From positions 17,898 through 81,897 of the forward strand of contig NZ_JAQGJT010000026.1 in assembly GCF_028290495.1 (NCBI RefSeq): a stretch of 64,000 bases of DNA. Reading direction: 5' to 3'. This document shows positions 24,835 to 34,630 of this stretch, piece after piece (position 1 is the first letter of the stretch; each line of letters starts with the position of its first letter). The notes beneath the pieces are model-generated. The model was not told the DNA's origin and searched no databases. It was given only the letters and a program-made list of their open reading frames with translations. The DNA comes from Tardiphaga sp. (GTDB lineage: Bacteria > Pseudomonadota > Alphaproteobacteria > Rhizobiales > Xanthobacteraceae). The translations under genes were made by a program, and so were the position numbers.

Positions 24835-25895
24835 TCGTCGATATCGTCCTGCGCCTTGCCGAACAGGTGCACGATGCCCGGCGTGACGATCGAGACGTAG
24901 ACGAAGCGTGACAGATGATGCGCGCCGACAAATACGGGGTCGATGTGCAGCGTCAGCGCCAGCGCCAGCATGGCGTCCATGGCCCCCGGCGCGAAGGCGA
25001 CCACGATGTCGCTCAGTTTGACATTCGTGGTCAGCGCAATCGCAGCGACAAACACCGACGAAATCGCGATCGCCACGGCGAACGAGCCCAGCGCTGCATA
25101 GAGATGACTGAGGACGGTGCGCGGGCTGATCTTGCCGAAGCGCGAGCCGATCAGCGTGCCGATGCCGGTGAGGGCTGCGATATAGGCCCATTGCGGCAGC
25201 GCGCCTTCGACCAGGCCGGTGCCGTGCAGGATCGACGACGCCATCATCGCGCCGAACATCCAGCTTGCCGGAAACCGGATCCAGCGCATCAGCAGCGATA
25301 CCGCGACCGCGGCCACGGCGAGTTCGGCGAGCGCCAGCGCGGTGGCCGGCTCGCCGCGCGACGGCAGCGGGCCGTGGCCGATCAGCCCGGTGGCGGCGAG
25401 CAGCAGCGGCACCGCGGCCGTGAGGATCATGACGCGGAAGATCTGCACCACGGCGATGCCCGGCACATCGGCATTGCGCTCGGTCGCCAGCATGATGATC
25501 TGCGACAGTGCGCCCGGGCTGCCGGCGAGCAGCGCCGAGGTGCGGTCCCAGCCGTGGAACCGCTGCAGATAGAGGCTGCTGCCGAAGGTTGAACAGAAGG
25601 TGGCGACGGCCAGCAGCGCGATGGTCAGCGGATAGGCGCTGAGGTTCTTCACCATCGTGGGCGACACCATCGATCCCAGCGACAGGCCGAGCGTCATAAG
25701 GATCACATGCGCCATCGGCTGTGGCAGCCCGACGGGGCGGCCGGACATGCCGAACAGCGCCACCGCGATCATCGCGCCAGAGATCAGCCCGCCCGGCAAT
25801 TCCGCGACATAGAACAACGTCGCGCCGACCGCGCCGACGGCCAGCGTCTGCAGCGTGGTGATGTTTTGCGAGAGGGTAGGAAGTGCAAGTGGCAT
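24831..25895 (-). CDS. AbrB-type integral membrane protein
   Basis: 354 residues with about ten hydrophobic segments arranged as two repeats. GGLISGAMIAVALFG in the first half matches the duplicated 'AbrB family' transmembrane module (also misnamed ammonia monooxygenase or transcriptional regulator). GSPGALSQIIML and FAPGAMDAMLALALTLHIDPVFVGAHH in the two halves are the family hallmarks. The substrate is unknown; members are thought to be transporters. The names containing 'transcriptional regulator' used for this family should not be taken literally. Confidence 0.8.
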   Translation of the reverse strand: MPLALPTLSQNITTLQTLAVGAVGATLFYVAELPGGLISGAMIAVALFGMSGRPVGLPQPMAHVILMTLGLSLGSMVSPTMVKNLSAYPLTIALLAVATFCSTFGSSLYLQRFHGWDRTSALLAGSPGALSQIIMLATERNADVPGIAVVQIFRVMILTAAVPLLLAATGLIGHGPLPSRGEPATALALAELAVAAVAVSLLMRWIRFPASWMFGAMMASSILHGTGLVEGALPQWAYIAALTGIGTLIGSRFGKISPRTVLSHLYAALGSFAVAIAISSVFVAAIALTTNVKLSDIVVAFAPGAMDAMLALALTLHIDPVFVGAHHLSRFVYVSIVTPGIVHLFGKAQDDIDD

Positions 25896-26023
25896 TCGCG
25901 CGCGGACTCAGATGACCCCGCCTTATGGCAAAGTCCGGCGCAGCCTACAAATGCGCTTTGCTGGTCGCCGCGTCTGCCCGGCGCTGTTACGCTGCGTCGG
26001 GCAGAGAGGGAATCAAGCTGACG

Positions 26024-26302
26024 TCAGCTCTTGCCGCCGGTCTTCTTGCAGTCAGAGCGAAACTTGTGGCGTTCCTTGCCGTGCAATCCCTTGGCGTCGG
26101 CTTGCTTGGAGCACTCCAGCGACACTTCGGTGCGCGGCTTCGCGGTCTTGGCTTCCGACTTGGCCTCCGGGGCTGTCTTCGCGACCGGGGCGGATTTGGT
26201 CATCGGCGTGGGGGCTGGCGCCGGGCTCTGCGCGGAGGCGGCGCCGATCAGCATCAGCGAAGCGAAGGCGGCGATAGCTGCGCGGGAAGAGAACTTCATC
26301 AT
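26024..26302 (-). CDS. Secreted PsiF-repeat protein
   Basis: 92 residues. ATG 26302 or 26299 follows GAGGTG at 5-8 nt. A signal peptide (MKFSSRAAIAAFASLMLIGAASAQ) is followed by a Pro/Ala/Lys-rich linker and one PsiF-type motif near the C-terminus: SLECSKQADAKGLHGKER, then a second Cys in FRSDCKK. PsiF repeats occur in small periplasmic proteins, first found under phosphate starvation in E. coli; their function is unclear. Only one repeat is present instead of two. Confidence 0.75.
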   Translation of the reverse strand: MMKFSSRAAIAAFASLMLIGAASAQSPAPAPTPMTKSAPVAKTAPEAKSEAKTAKPRTEVSLECSKQADAKGLHGKERHKFRSDCKKTGGKS

Positions 26303-26493
26303 GGGGGCACCTCGGGTTGAAGAGGCGGCAAGCGTCGCGCCGACGGGCTGAATGGCGGGTGAATGAAAAGCCGCGTGCACCGCAACCGCGATCACGATAA
26401 TTTGCCATAATGCCGGCCGCCGGCGTTGCCCCCCGCCATCGTCGCGCTAGGATGGCATTGTCAATTCATCGTGTGTCGAGGGAGTGAACGATC

Positions 26494-26997
26494 ATGAAGA
26501 CAAGCAAGATCCTGTCCTGCGCCATCGCGGCATCCGGCCTGGCCATGCTGGCGTTGAGCCCGGCGCAGGCACTGACCATGTCGGAATGCAGCGCCAAATA
26601 CAAAGCGGCGCAGACCGCCGGCACGCTGGCCGGCCAGAAGTGGAATGATTTCCGGAAGGCGCAGTGCGGCACTGACGCCGCCGCCACGCCGGCCGCCGTG
26701 ACCACCACGGCCCCGCCCGCCGCCACGCCTGCGCCGAAAGCCGCCGAGGCCAAGCCCGCCGCGCCGAAGCCCGCGGCAACGGCTGCGGCCGCGCCGGTGG
26801 CAACCGGCCCGGCCACCTTCCCAACGGCGATCGATCCGAAATACGCCAAGGAAACGGCCGGCAAGGCCCGCATGCACACCTGCGTCGACATGTACAACGC
26901 CAACAAGTCGGGCACCGGCAATGGCGGCCTGAAGTGGATCCAGAAGGGCGGCGGCTATTACAGCGAATGCACCAAGAAGCTGAAAGGCGCGGCGTAA
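26494..26997 (+). CDS. Secreted Ala/Pro-rich protein with two cysteine motifs
   Basis: 167 residues: signal peptide ending SPAQA, a first module with TMSECSAKYKAAQTAGTLAGQKWNDF-type pattern (ECSAKYKAA ... WNDFRKAQC), an Ala/Pro/Lys linker of about 60 residues, and a second module (MHTCVDMYNANKSGTGNGGLKW ... CTKKLKGAA in outline). Each module has two cysteines spaced by about 30 residues, likely disulfide-bonded in the periplasm. Similar small proteins are common in Bradyrhizobium and its relatives. The function is unknown. ATG 26494 follows GAGGGAGTGAACGATC. Confidence 0.72.
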   Translation: MKTSKILSCAIAASGLAMLALSPAQALTMSECSAKYKAAQTAGTLAGQKWNDFRKAQCGTDAAATPAAVTTTAPPAATPAPKAAEAKPAAPKPAATAAAAPVATGPATFPTAIDPKYAKETAGKARMHTCVDMYNANKSGTGNGGLKWIQKGGGYYSECTKKLKGAA

Positions 26998-27082
26998 GCG
27001 CCGGCCAGGAAGCCGTCCGCGTTTCAAGTCCGAAGTAGCCTGCCTTGCACAGAGTGCGTGATGGCCGGGGATTACTCGCCCG

Positions 27083-28375
27083 TCACGCCGGCTGTTTTTC
27101 CATTTCCTCGCCGAAGTCGATCGGGTGCAGCAGCGCCTTGTGCAGCTGGTCGCGGTCGAGTTCGCCTTCCCAGCGGCTGATCACGATGGTCGCGACGCCG
27201 TTGCCGATCAGGTTGGTCAGCGCGCGGCACTCGCTCATGAACTTGTCTATGCCGACAATGATGGCCAGCGACGTGATCGGAATATCGGGGATGATCGACA
27301 GCGTGGCGGCGAGCGTGACGAACCCCGCGCCGGTGACGCCGGAGGCGCCCTTCGAGGTCAGCATTGCCACCACCAGCACCGTCGCCATCTGGCCGTAGGT
27401 CAGGTGCGTGTTGGTGGCCTGAGCCAGAAACAGCGTCGCCAGCGTCATGTAGATGTTGGTGCCGTCGAGGTTGAAGCTGTAGCCGGTCGGGATCACCAGT
27501 CCGACCACCGGCTTCGATGCGCCGAGCGCTTCCATCTTGGTGATCATGCGCGGCAGCACGGTCTCCGACGAGCTGGTGCCGAGCACGATCAGCAGTTCAT
27601 CCTTGATATAGGCGATGAAGCGCAGGATCGAGAAGCCGAAGGCACGCGCGATGGCGCCGAGCACCAGCAGCACGAACAGCAGCGAGGCGAGATAGAAGGT
27701 GAAGATCAGATATCCGAGATTGACCAGCGCGCCCAATCCGAACGAGCCGATCGTGAATGCCATCGCGCCGAACGCGCCGATCGGCGCCAGTTGAACGATC
27801 ATGCCGATGATGCGGAAGAACATCTTGCCGGCGAGGTCAATTCCGCGAGTGATCTGCTCGCCGGGCTTTCCCATATGGGAAATGGCGAAGCCGCTCAGGA
27901 TGGCGACCAGCAGCACCTGCAGCAGGTCGCCCTTGGCCAGAGAGTCGAAGTAGGAGCTCGGGATGATTGCCAGCAGGTGCGTAACGAAGTTCTCTTCCTT
28001 GGCACGGCTGACATAGCTGGCGACCGATTTCGGATCGAGCGTGGCGGGATCGATGTTGAAGCCGGTGCCGGGCTGCAGGAAATGGCCGACCAGAAGGCCG
28101 ATCACCAGCGCCAGCGTCGAGACGGTCTCGAAATACAGCAGGGTCTTGCCGCCGATCCGGCCGACCTTGCTCATGTCGCCGATCGAGGCGATGCCGTGGA
28201 CCACCGTGCAGAAGATCGCGGGTGCGATCATCATCTTGATCAGCGCGATGAAGCCGTCACCGAGCGGCTTCAGTGCCTTGCCCGCATCCGGATAGAAGTA
28301 TCCGAGCGTCACGCCGAGGATGATCGCGATGATCACCTGAACGTAGAGGATGCGGTACCAGGCTTGCTTGGCCAT
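27083..28375 (-). CDS. dctA: C4-dicarboxylate transporter DctA
   Basis: 430 residues, a full-length DAACS (glutamate/dicarboxylate:cation symporter) protein. It begins [21 protein letters not shown], and the family signatures appear: serine-rich [13 protein letters not shown] in the first re-entrant loop and [19 protein letters not shown] in TM7. It imports succinate, malate and fumarate with protons or sodium across the inner membrane. In rhizobia this feeds bacteroids. No DctBD pair lies beside it. A short gap of 55 bp separates it from the yghU-like gene upstream, on the same strand. Confidence 0.95.
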   Translation of the reverse strand: MAKQAWYRILYVQVIIAIILGVTLGYFYPDAGKALKPLGDGFIALIKMMIAPAIFCTVVHGIASIGDMSKVGRIGGKTLLYFETVSTLALVIGLLVGHFLQPGTGFNIDPATLDPKSVASYVSRAKEENFVTHLLAIIPSSYFDSLAKGDLLQVLLVAILSGFAISHMGKPGEQITRGIDLAGKMFFRIIGMIVQLAPIGAFGAMAFTIGSFGLGALVNLGYLIFTFYLASLLFVLLVLGAIARAFGFSILRFIAYIKDELLIVLGTSSSETVLPRMITKMEALGASKPVVGLVIPTGYSFNLDGTNIYMTLATLFLAQATNTHLTYGQMATVLVVAMLTSKGASGVTGAGFVTLAATLSIIPDIPITSLAIIVGIDKFMSECRALTNLIGNGVATIVISRWEGELDRDQLHKALLHPIDFGEEMEKQPA

Positions 28376-28430
28376 GACGATGGTCCTTTGGGCAGTGCTT
28401 CCGAAAAGGAGGGAGAGGGCGACGACCGCC

Positions 28431-29306
28431 TCAGGTTGCCTCGGCCAGCTTGTCTTGTGTCCTGGTCTCGAAATCGGAGGCGTCGTGCCGTTCGTGCAAT
28501 TGCTCGGACAGCGGGCCCGAGGTCCGGTTCACTATCCGGCCGCGCTTCACGGCAGGACGGCCGGCGATCGCCTTGGTCCAGCGCTGCAGGTTTTTATAGG
28601 ACTTCACGTCGAGGAATTCAGCGGAGTCGCCGTAGAGCAGGCCCAGCGCCAGGCCGCCGTACCAGGGAAATACCGCAATATCGGCGATCGAATAATCCTT
28701 GCCCGCCAGATACTCATTGTCCGCGAGGCGGCGGTCGAGTACGTCGAGCTCGCGTTTGACCTCCATCGCAAAACGGTCGATGGCGTATTCGATCTTGGTC
28801 GGCGCATAGGCATAGAAATGGCCGAAACCGCCGCCGAGATAGGGCGCGCTGCCCATCTGCCAGAACAGCCACGACAGCGTCTCCGTGCGGGCCGGCCCGC
28901 TACGCGGCAGGAAAGCGCCGAACTTCTCGGCCAGATGCATTAGGATCGAACCGGACTCGAACACCCGGACCGGGGTCGGCCCGGAGCGGTCCATCAGCGC
29001 CGGGATCTTGGAGTTCGGATTGATCTCGACGAAGCCCGAGCCGAACTGGTTGCCATCGATCCTGATCAGCCAGGCGTCATATTCCGCGCCGCGGAAGTCC
29101 CGCGCCAGCAGCTCTTCCAGCATGATCGTGACCTTCTGCCCGTTCGGCGTGGCCAGCGAATAGAGCTGCAGCGGATGCTTTCCGACCGGCAGTTCCTTGT
29201 CATGGGTCGGTCCGGCGATCGGCCGGTTGGTGCTGGCGAACTTGCCGCCATTTTCCTTGATCCAGGTCCAGACTTTGGGCGGGGAGTACGAGGTGGGATC
29301 GGTCAT
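28431..29306 (-). CDS. yghU: Glutathione S-transferase family disulfide-bond oxidoreductase
   Basis: 291 residues from ATG 29306 (a TTG one codon earlier is also open). The N-terminal extension ([26 protein letters not shown]) is typical of the YghU/YfcG Nu-class. The thioredoxin-like domain has [18 protein letters not shown], with Thr/Asn instead of a catalytic Cys, and [11 protein letters not shown]. The helical domain carries [14 protein letters not shown]. Proteins of this class reduce disulfides with two bound glutathiones. No divergent genes. Confidence 0.88.
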   Translation of the reverse strand: MTDPTSYSPPKVWTWIKENGGKFASTNRPIAGPTHDKELPVGKHPLQLYSLATPNGQKVTIMLEELLARDFRGAEYDAWLIRIDGNQFGSGFVEINPNSKIPALMDRSGPTPVRVFESGSILMHLAEKFGAFLPRSGPARTETLSWLFWQMGSAPYLGGGFGHFYAYAPTKIEYAIDRFAMEVKRELDVLDRRLADNEYLAGKDYSIADIAVFPWYGGLALGLLYGDSAEFLDVKSYKNLQRWTKAIAGRPAVKRGRIVNRTSGPLSEQLHERHDASDFETRTQDKLAEAT

Positions 29307-29521
29307 CAATGGGCTCCGGCCGCCGGATGGCTCTGCCGCTGGCCACGCTCACGAAGATGAGTGGCGGGCGGCTCCGACGGTATAGGTGATAAAAATCATA
29401 GCGGGCCCTCTGAAAAACAAGAGGCGGAATTGCAGCCCGGTGGGTTGATGGAACAAGCAGGCAGCCTGCTACCGGCCCGGTGCGGCACCCTTTGGCGAGA
29501 TCCCCGGAGGTAACTTCCCCG

Positions 29522-31408
29522 CTACCCTGCTCCGAAGGCCACGGCCACGTTGTAGGTCATCAGGCTGGCGATGTAGGCCAGTGCGAACATGTAAAGGAAG
29601 GTGACGACCATCCAGCCGGTGCTGCCGGTCTCGCGGCGGATCACGGCCAGCGTCGAGGCGCATTGCGGGGCGAAGATGAACCAGGCCAGCAGCGACAAGG
29701 CGGTGGCGAGACTCCATTTGGCGGCCAGCACCTGGCCGATCTGGTCGGCGGCTTCCTTGCCGCCTTCGATCGCGTAGACGGTGCCCAGGGCTGCGACCGC
29801 GACTTCGCGCGCCGCCATGCCGGGGATCAGGGCGACCGCGATCTGCCAGTTGAAACCGAGCGGCGCCAGTACCGGCTCGAGGATTTTCCCGATCATCGCG
29901 GCGAGGCTGTAGTTGATCGCCGGGCCCTCGGCGCCGGCGGGCGGCTGCGGGAACGAGGCCAGGAACCAGATCAGCACCATCATCGACAGGATCGTGGTGC
30001 CGGCGCGCTGCAGGAACATCTTGGCGCGGGTGTAGACGCCGATTGCGATCGAGCGCACGCGCGGCAGCTTGTAGTCCGGCAGTTCGAGCATGAAGGGCGC
30101 GGGCTGGTAGTCGCGCCACATGAAGAACTTGATGACGAACGACACGCCCAGTGCGCTGGCGATGCCGACGGCATACAGCCCGAACATCACCAGCCCCTGC
30201 AGGTTGAGGATGCCCCAGACGTCGGTCGCCGGAATGAAGGCGGAGATGATCAGCGTATAGACCGGTATCCGCGCCGAGCAGGTCATCAGCGGCGCGATCA
30301 GGATGGTGGTAAGGCGGTCGCGCCGGTTGTCGATCACCCGCGTTGCCATGATGCCAGGGATCGCGCAGGCGAAGCTCGACAGCAGCGGGATGAAGGCGCG
30401 GCCATGCAGTCCGGCGCCGCCCATGATGCGGTCCATCAGGAACGCGGCGCGGGCCATGTAGCCGAAATCTTCCAGCAGCAGGATGAACAGGAAGATGATG
30501 ATGATCTGCGGCAGGAACACCAGCACGCTGCCGACGCCGGAGATCACGCCGTTCTGCAGGAAGCTTTGCAGCAGCCCGTCGGGCAATATGTCATGCACCA
30601 GCGCGCCCAGCGCCGAAAAACTGTTTGCCAGAAATTCCATCAGCGGCTGCGCCCAGCTGAACACCGCCTGGAACATGACGAACAGGATCAGCGCGAGAAT
30701 CACCAGCCCGCCGACCGGATGCAACACCACGGCATCGACCCGCGTGGTCAGTGAATCCGGCTTCGTCGGCAGCGTGACCGTTTCCCGGATGATCCTGTCG
30801 GCCTCGCGCTGTAGCGCCTTGAGGTCGGAGATTCCGAGCGGTTTCCAGGTGTTGTCGACGCTCGCGGGCGGCGCATGCGCCGCGAATTCCTCGGTGCGCG
30901 CGATAAGTTCGGCGGTGCCGCCCTTGCGCACCGCAATCGAGGTCACGACCGGCACGCCGAGCGCCGCCGACAGTGCCTCGATATCGACCGACACGCCGCG
31001 GCGCTGCGCGATGTCGAACATGTTCAGCACCAGCAGCAGCGGCCGGCCGGTGCGCTTGAGTTCGAGGACCAGCCGGAAGGTCAGTCGCAGGTTGGTGGAA
31101 TCCGCGACGCACAGCACCAGGTCGGGCAGCGTCTCGCCGGGGTACTTGCCGAGCACGACGTCCCTGGTGATTTCCTCGTCGGGGCTGCGGCCGCGCAGCG
31201 AATAGGTGCCGGGCAGGTCGACAAGCGATATCTGCCGGCCGGTCGGCGTGACGAAGGCGCCGGTCTTGCGCTCGATGGTGACGCCGGCATAGTTCGCGAC
31301 CTTCTGCCTGCTGCCGGTCAGCGCGTTGAACAGCGAGGTCTTGCCGCTGTTCGGCGCCCCCACCAATGCGAGATGGATCGAGCGGGGATCGAGGGCAAGG
31401 TTGCTCAT
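29522..31408 (-). CDS. feoB: Ferrous iron transporter FeoB
   Basis: 628 residues. The N-terminal G domain has G1 GAPNSGKTS, the switch GVTIERKTG, G3 DLPGTYSL and G4 NMFD. About nine to ten membrane segments follow, including two Gate motifs with conserved cysteines (SFACAIPGIMATR and LIAPLMTCSARIPVY). It imports Fe(II). ATG 31408 overlaps the FeoA stop (ATGA). The protein is somewhat shorter than the 770-residue E. coli FeoB but has both gates. No FeoC gene is seen. Confidence 0.95.
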   Translation of the reverse strand: MSNLALDPRSIHLALVGAPNSGKTSLFNALTGSRQKVANYAGVTIERKTGAFVTPTGRQISLVDLPGTYSLRGRSPDEEITRDVVLGKYPGETLPDLVLCVADSTNLRLTFRLVLELKRTGRPLLLVLNMFDIAQRRGVSVDIEALSAALGVPVVTSIAVRKGGTAELIARTEEFAAHAPPASVDNTWKPLGISDLKALQREADRIIRETVTLPTKPDSLTTRVDAVVLHPVGGLVILALILFVMFQAVFSWAQPLMEFLANSFSALGALVHDILPDGLLQSFLQNGVISGVGSVLVFLPQIIIIFLFILLLEDFGYMARAAFLMDRIMGGAGLHGRAFIPLLSSFACAIPGIMATRVIDNRRDRLTTILIAPLMTCSARIPVYTLIISAFIPATDVWGILNLQGLVMFGLYAVGIASALGVSFVIKFFMWRDYQPAPFMLELPDYKLPRVRSIAIGVYTRAKMFLQRAGTTILSMMVLIWFLASFPQPPAGAEGPAINYSLAAMIGKILEPVLAPLGFNWQIAVALIPGMAAREVAVAALGTVYAIEGGKEAADQIGQVLAAKWSLATALSLLAWFIFAPQCASTLAVIRRETGSTGWMVVTFLYMFALAYIASLMTYNVAVAFGAG

Positions 31409-31680
31409 CACAGCACGACGACGGCCATGGCCTCGCGCCTGCGCAATGCGATGGTGACGTTATTGACGCGGACCGCGATCGGGTCGCGCCGGATCGCGCC
31501 CTCGTGCAGGATTTCGACCCGGGCGCCCTCGACGAAGCCCATTTCGATCAGCTGGCTCTCCAGTTCGTGCGCCGTCAGCGACGAGCCACCTTCCTGAATG
31601 TGCAGTCGCTGGATGATCCCGCAGAAGCCGCGGGGCGCCTTGCCGAGAACGAGCGGGGTTGAATTGGCTGCGATGTCCAT
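31408..31680 (-). CDS. feoA: FeoA accessory protein of ferrous iron uptake
   Basis: 90 residues forming one SH3-like FeoA domain: GFCGIIQRLH, then LIEMGFVEGARVEILHEG and VNNVTIALRRREA. FeoA acts with FeoB at the membrane. The start is set at ATG 31680 instead of a longer frame to 31716, because the protein then begins just before the domain. Coupled to feoB by stop/start overlap. An iron-control-type box lies 51 bp upstream (31732-31746). Confidence 0.92.
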   Translation of the reverse strand: MDIAANSTPLVLGKAPRGFCGIIQRLHIQEGGSSLTAHELESQLIEMGFVEGARVEILHEGAIRRDPIAVRVNNVTIALRRREAMAVVVL

Positions 31681-31731
31681 GGCCAAGCTTCTTCCAAGCG
31701 GGGCCGATGCGGTCAAGCCGGAAGCGGCGTC

Positions 31732-31746
31732 TTAGAACGATTGTAA
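31732..31746. promoter_or_regulatory. Irr-type iron control element upstream of feoAB
   Basis: TTAGAA-CGA-TTGTAA: a 6-3-6 inverted repeat with one mismatch. It has the same layout as the perfect box at 46989-47003. Irr of Bradyrhizobium binds such TTAGAA/TTCTAA boxes. Here it would place feoAB under iron-responsive control. Confidence 0.55.
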
Positions 31747-31827
31747 AAACACGATTTAGCCAGTGGATGGCCGCGCGTGACATCGACGGCGACGCGGGCG
31801 ATAAAGCTGGAACTTTGCGGAGCCTCT

Positions 31828-32238
31828 ATGATTGCCAGCCTTTGTCTTATTTTACTGTGCCAGCTGGCCGGCGAAATCGTCGTTCGCGCTCTGGCGCTGC
31901 CGATGCCCGGCCCCGTGGTCGGGATGTTGCTGTTGCTGATCCTGCTGCTGGCGCGTGACCGTTTCGGCTTCCTCGCGCGTGGGCCGCTGCAAGGCGGCGG
32001 CGTCGAGAACGGCGCCAAGGGACTGCTGGCGCATCTGTCGCTTTTGTTCGTGCCGGCTGGCGTCGGCGTCGTGCAGAAGCTCGATCTGCTCGCCGAACAC
32101 GGGCTGGTGATCGCAGCAGTGCTGGCGATCTCGGTGCTGATCACGCTGCTGGTGACGGTGGCGACCTTCCTGCTGGTAGGCCGGCTGATGACGCACAGAC
32201 GGCCCCAAGAACCGTTCAATGAACGGCCAATGCCATGA
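31828..32238 (+). CDS. LrgA/CidA family membrane protein
   Basis: 136 residues, four membrane helices. The start ATG 31828 follows GGAG; the frame is open upstream but without a start signal. PMPGPVVGMLLLLILL is the family hallmark, and GAKGLLAHLSLLFVPAGVGVV follows. LrgA/CidA are holin-like proteins, also implicated in pyruvate uptake. Its last bases overlap the start of the lrgB-like gene, so the pair is one operon. Confidence 0.88.
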   Translation: MIASLCLILLCQLAGEIVVRALALPMPGPVVGMLLLLILLLARDRFGFLARGPLQGGGVENGAKGLLAHLSLLFVPAGVGVVQKLDLLAEHGLVIAAVLAISVLITLLVTVATFLLVGRLMTHRRPQEPFNERPMP

Positions 32239-32957
32239 CCCCCAATCCGTTCTCGCTCTGGGTCTATCTCTCGCAGACGCCGCTGCTGTGGCTGACGGTG
32301 ACGCTGCTGGTCTATGCCTCCGCCGACGCGCTGTCGCAGGCCACCGGCCGGCATCCCTTTGCCAATCCGGTGTTTCATTCGATGTGGATGCTGGCGGCCT
32401 TCCTGCTGCTCACCGGCACCTCCTACAACACCTATTTCGGGGGCGCGCAGTTCGTCCACTTCCTGCTCGGGCCGGCCACGGTGGCGCTGGCGGTGCCGCT
32501 GTACGAGAACCGCAAAACCGTCGCGCTGGCGATCCTGCCAATGCTGGTGGCGCTGGTGGTCGGCTGCGCCACGGCCATCGTCTCGGTGGTGCTGCTGGCA
32601 AAGGCATTCGGCCTGCCGCGCGATATTACGCTGGCGCTGGCGCCGAAGTCGGTGACGGCCGCCGTTGCGATGGGTATCAGCGAATCGCAGGGCGCCGACG
32701 CCTCGCTGACGGCGGTAGCGGTGATCCTCACGGGCATCATGGGCGCGATCATCGTCACTCCGCTGATGAACCGCATGGGCATCACCGATTACCGAGCCCG
32801 CGGCTTCGCGGTGGGGCTTGCGTCGCACGGCATCGGCACGGCGCGCGCGTTTCAGGTCGATGCGGTGGCCGGGGTGTTCGCCGGGATCGCGATGAGCCTC
32901 AACGCGCTGGTGACCTCGCTGCTGGTGCCGATCGCCGTCACGCTGCTGCTGCGCTGA
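32235..32957 (+). CDS. LrgB/CidB family membrane protein
   Basis: 240 residues with about six to seven hydrophobic segments. The signature parts are GPATVALAVPLYENRK, PKSVTAAVAMGISESQGA and LASHGIGTARAFQVD. It is the partner of the LrgA-like protein just upstream (ATGACC shares bases with that gene's TGA). The pair acts at the inner membrane, in murein hydrolase control in Gram-positives and in small-acid transport in plants and bacteria. Confidence 0.88.
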   Translation: MTPNPFSLWVYLSQTPLLWLTVTLLVYASADALSQATGRHPFANPVFHSMWMLAAFLLLTGTSYNTYFGGAQFVHFLLGPATVALAVPLYENRKTVALAILPMLVALVVGCATAIVSVVLLAKAFGLPRDITLALAPKSVTAAVAMGISESQGADASLTAVAVILTGIMGAIIVTPLMNRMGITDYRARGFAVGLASHGIGTARAFQVDAVAGVFAGIAMSLNALVTSLLVPIAVTLLLR

Positions 32958-33069
32958 TGGCGATCACGCAATTGCACGGCGTACCCATCGCAGTTGTGAT
33001 GACGCCGGCATGGAGCCATCGGGCAAAGCTGGCTATGGTCGCGCCTTCGCCAACAAGAAACGTCCATCC

Positions 33070-33849
33070 ATGATCACCATGATGCAAGGCGCGCTGGGAC
33101 TGGTATCGGGTGTGCTGGTCGGCTTTTCGCTGGGGCTGGTCGGCGGTGGCGGCTCGATCCTCGCGGTGCCGCTGATGGTCTACGTCGTCGGCGTGCCCGA
33201 CGCCCATGTCGCAATCGGCACCAGCGCCATCGCGGTGGCGGCCAATGCGGCGATCAATCTCGGAAATCATTCGCGCAGCGGCAACGTGCACTGGTCCTGC
33301 GCCCTGCTGTTCGCCGCAGCCGGCATCGCCGGCGCGATCGGCGGCTCGACGCTAGGCAAGCTGGTCGACGGCAACAACCTGCTGGTGATGTTCGCGCTCC
33401 TGATGCTGGTGATCGCCGGGCTGATGTTGCGGACGCGGTCGAATGCCGGGCTGGCCCGGGTCGACATCAGCATGGCCAACATGCCGGCGCTGATGGCGCT
33501 GGGGCTCGTGACCGGCACCTTGTCCGGTTTCTTCGGTATTGGCGGCGGCTTCCTGATCGTGCCGGCCTTGATGCTGGCGACCGGGATGGCCATCATGAGC
33601 GCGATTGCGTCGTCGCTGGTCGCGGTTACCGCCTTTGGGATCACGACGGCTGCAAACTATGCCCTGTCCGGCATGATTTCGTGGTGGCTTGCGTTGGTGG
33701 TTGTCCTCGGCGGCATCGTCGGCGGTCTGGCCGGTTCCGGTTCGGCGCGTCATTTATCGCTGCGCCCCGGCGCGCTCAACATCGTGTTTGCGTCTATCAT
33801 TATTGTGGTGGCGCTCTATATGTTGGCGCGCAACATCTACGTTATCTGA
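33070..33849 (+). CDS. TauE/SafE family exporter
   Basis: 259 residues, about eight membrane helices in two repeats. Repeat one starts LVSGVLVGFSLGLVGGGGSILAVPLM written in part (GLVGGGGSILAVPL) and repeat two has GTLSGFFGIGGGFLIVPALM in part (FGIGGGFLIVPAL). These glycine-rich motifs are diagnostic. The family exports sulfite or sulfoacetate or carries other organic anions. ATG 33070 is taken as start, since the upstream 20 codons lack a ribosome binding site. Followed after 30 bp by a DsbA-like gene. Confidence 0.85.
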   Translation: MITMMQGALGLVSGVLVGFSLGLVGGGGSILAVPLMVYVVGVPDAHVAIGTSAIAVAANAAINLGNHSRSGNVHWSCALLFAAAGIAGAIGGSTLGKLVDGNNLLVMFALLMLVIAGLMLRTRSNAGLARVDISMANMPALMALGLVTGTLSGFFGIGGGFLIVPALMLATGMAIMSAIASSLVAVTAFGITTAANYALSGMISWWLALVVVLGGIVGGLAGSGSARHLSLRPGALNIVFASIIIVVALYMLARNIYVI

Positions 33850-33879
33850 CGGCGGCGGGCGCATCGCCGGGAGCTTTGC

Positions 33880-34557
33880 ATGAGCGATATCATCGACCCG
33901 TCCCGATCTTCCGCCGGCCGCACCACGCGCCGTGGCGCACTGGGCCTGCTCGGCGCCGGCGCTGTTCTGCTCGGCTTTGCGCCGGTTGCAGCTGTCGCCG
34001 CCAATGGCGACGAGAAGGTGCTCAACGAGGCCTTGGTGCTGCGCGACCCCGATATCCCGGTCGCCGGCAATCCTGATGGCGACATCACTATCGTTGAATA
34101 TTTCGATTTCCAGTGCCCGTATTGCCGCAAGCTGGCGCCGGAGTTGAATGCCGCGGTGAAGCAGGATGGCCGCGTCCGGCTGGTGCACAAGGACTGGCCG
34201 ATTCTCGGGCCGGTCTCGGTCTATGCGGCGCGGCTGGTGCTGGCGACCAGGTACCAGAACAAGTTCGTCGAGGCGCATGACGCGGTGATCAGCCTTGACG
34301 TCAAGCTGACCGAATCCGGTACCCGCGACCGGCTCGCCAAGGCCGGCATCGATGTCGATCGTGCGGTGGCCGATCTGCTGGCCCATCAGGAGGCGATTGC
34401 CGCGACGCTGAAGCGCACCGATGAGCAGGCCACGGCATTCGGCTTCAACGGCACCCCGGCCTTCATCATCGGCAAATTTCGCGTCCCCGGTCCGCTCACC
34501 CAGGAGCAGTTCGGCCAGGCGATCGCAGATGCCCGCAAGGCGAACGCGAAGAAATAG
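33880..34557 (+). CDS. DsbA-family thiol:disulfide oxidoreductase
   Basis: 225 residues. It begins with a twin-arginine-like export signal (TTRRGALGLLGAGAVLL). The thioredoxin-fold domain has the active site FDFQCPYCRKLAPEL (CPYC) and the cis-Pro loop FGFNGTPAFIIG. This matches the DsbA/BdbD (ScsC-like) group of periplasmic oxidases or isomerases. A perfect terminator hairpin follows 21 bp after the stop. The tauE gene lies just upstream in the same direction. Confidence 0.88.
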   Translation: MSDIIDPSRSSAGRTTRRGALGLLGAGAVLLGFAPVAAVAANGDEKVLNEALVLRDPDIPVAGNPDGDITIVEYFDFQCPYCRKLAPELNAAVKQDGRVRLVHKDWPILGPVSVYAARLVLATRYQNKFVEAHDAVISLDVKLTESGTRDRLAKAGIDVDRAVADLLAHQEAIAATLKRTDEQATAFGFNGTPAFIIGKFRVPGPLTQEQFGQAIADARKANAKK

Positions 34558-34578
34558 CGCGCCAAAATACCCGAACGC

Positions 34579-34610
34579 AAAACGCCCGCGTCATCCGACG
34601 CGGGCGTTTT
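34579..34610. terminator. Rho-independent terminator after the DsbA-like gene
   Basis: Perfect 14-bp stem AAAACGCCCGCGTC / GACGCGGGCGTTTT with loop ATCC. The T-tract on the plus strand follows the stem, and A-tracts on the other side let it also end the converging small gene at 34631. Confidence 0.88.
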
Positions 34611-34630
34611 GTATTTTCGGCTGGGGTCGA

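Noticed and set aside
24037..25191. 384-codon minus-strand frame across tRNA-Leu, dsbB and the AbrB-type gene
   Set aside because: Contains the tRNA itself and antisense dsbB; not protein-like.
27125..30754. Two long plus-strand frames (27125-28759, 29480-30754) over dctA and feoB
   Set aside because: Both mirror the codons of recognised genes on the other strand and show only Arg/Gln/Asp/His-rich sequence.
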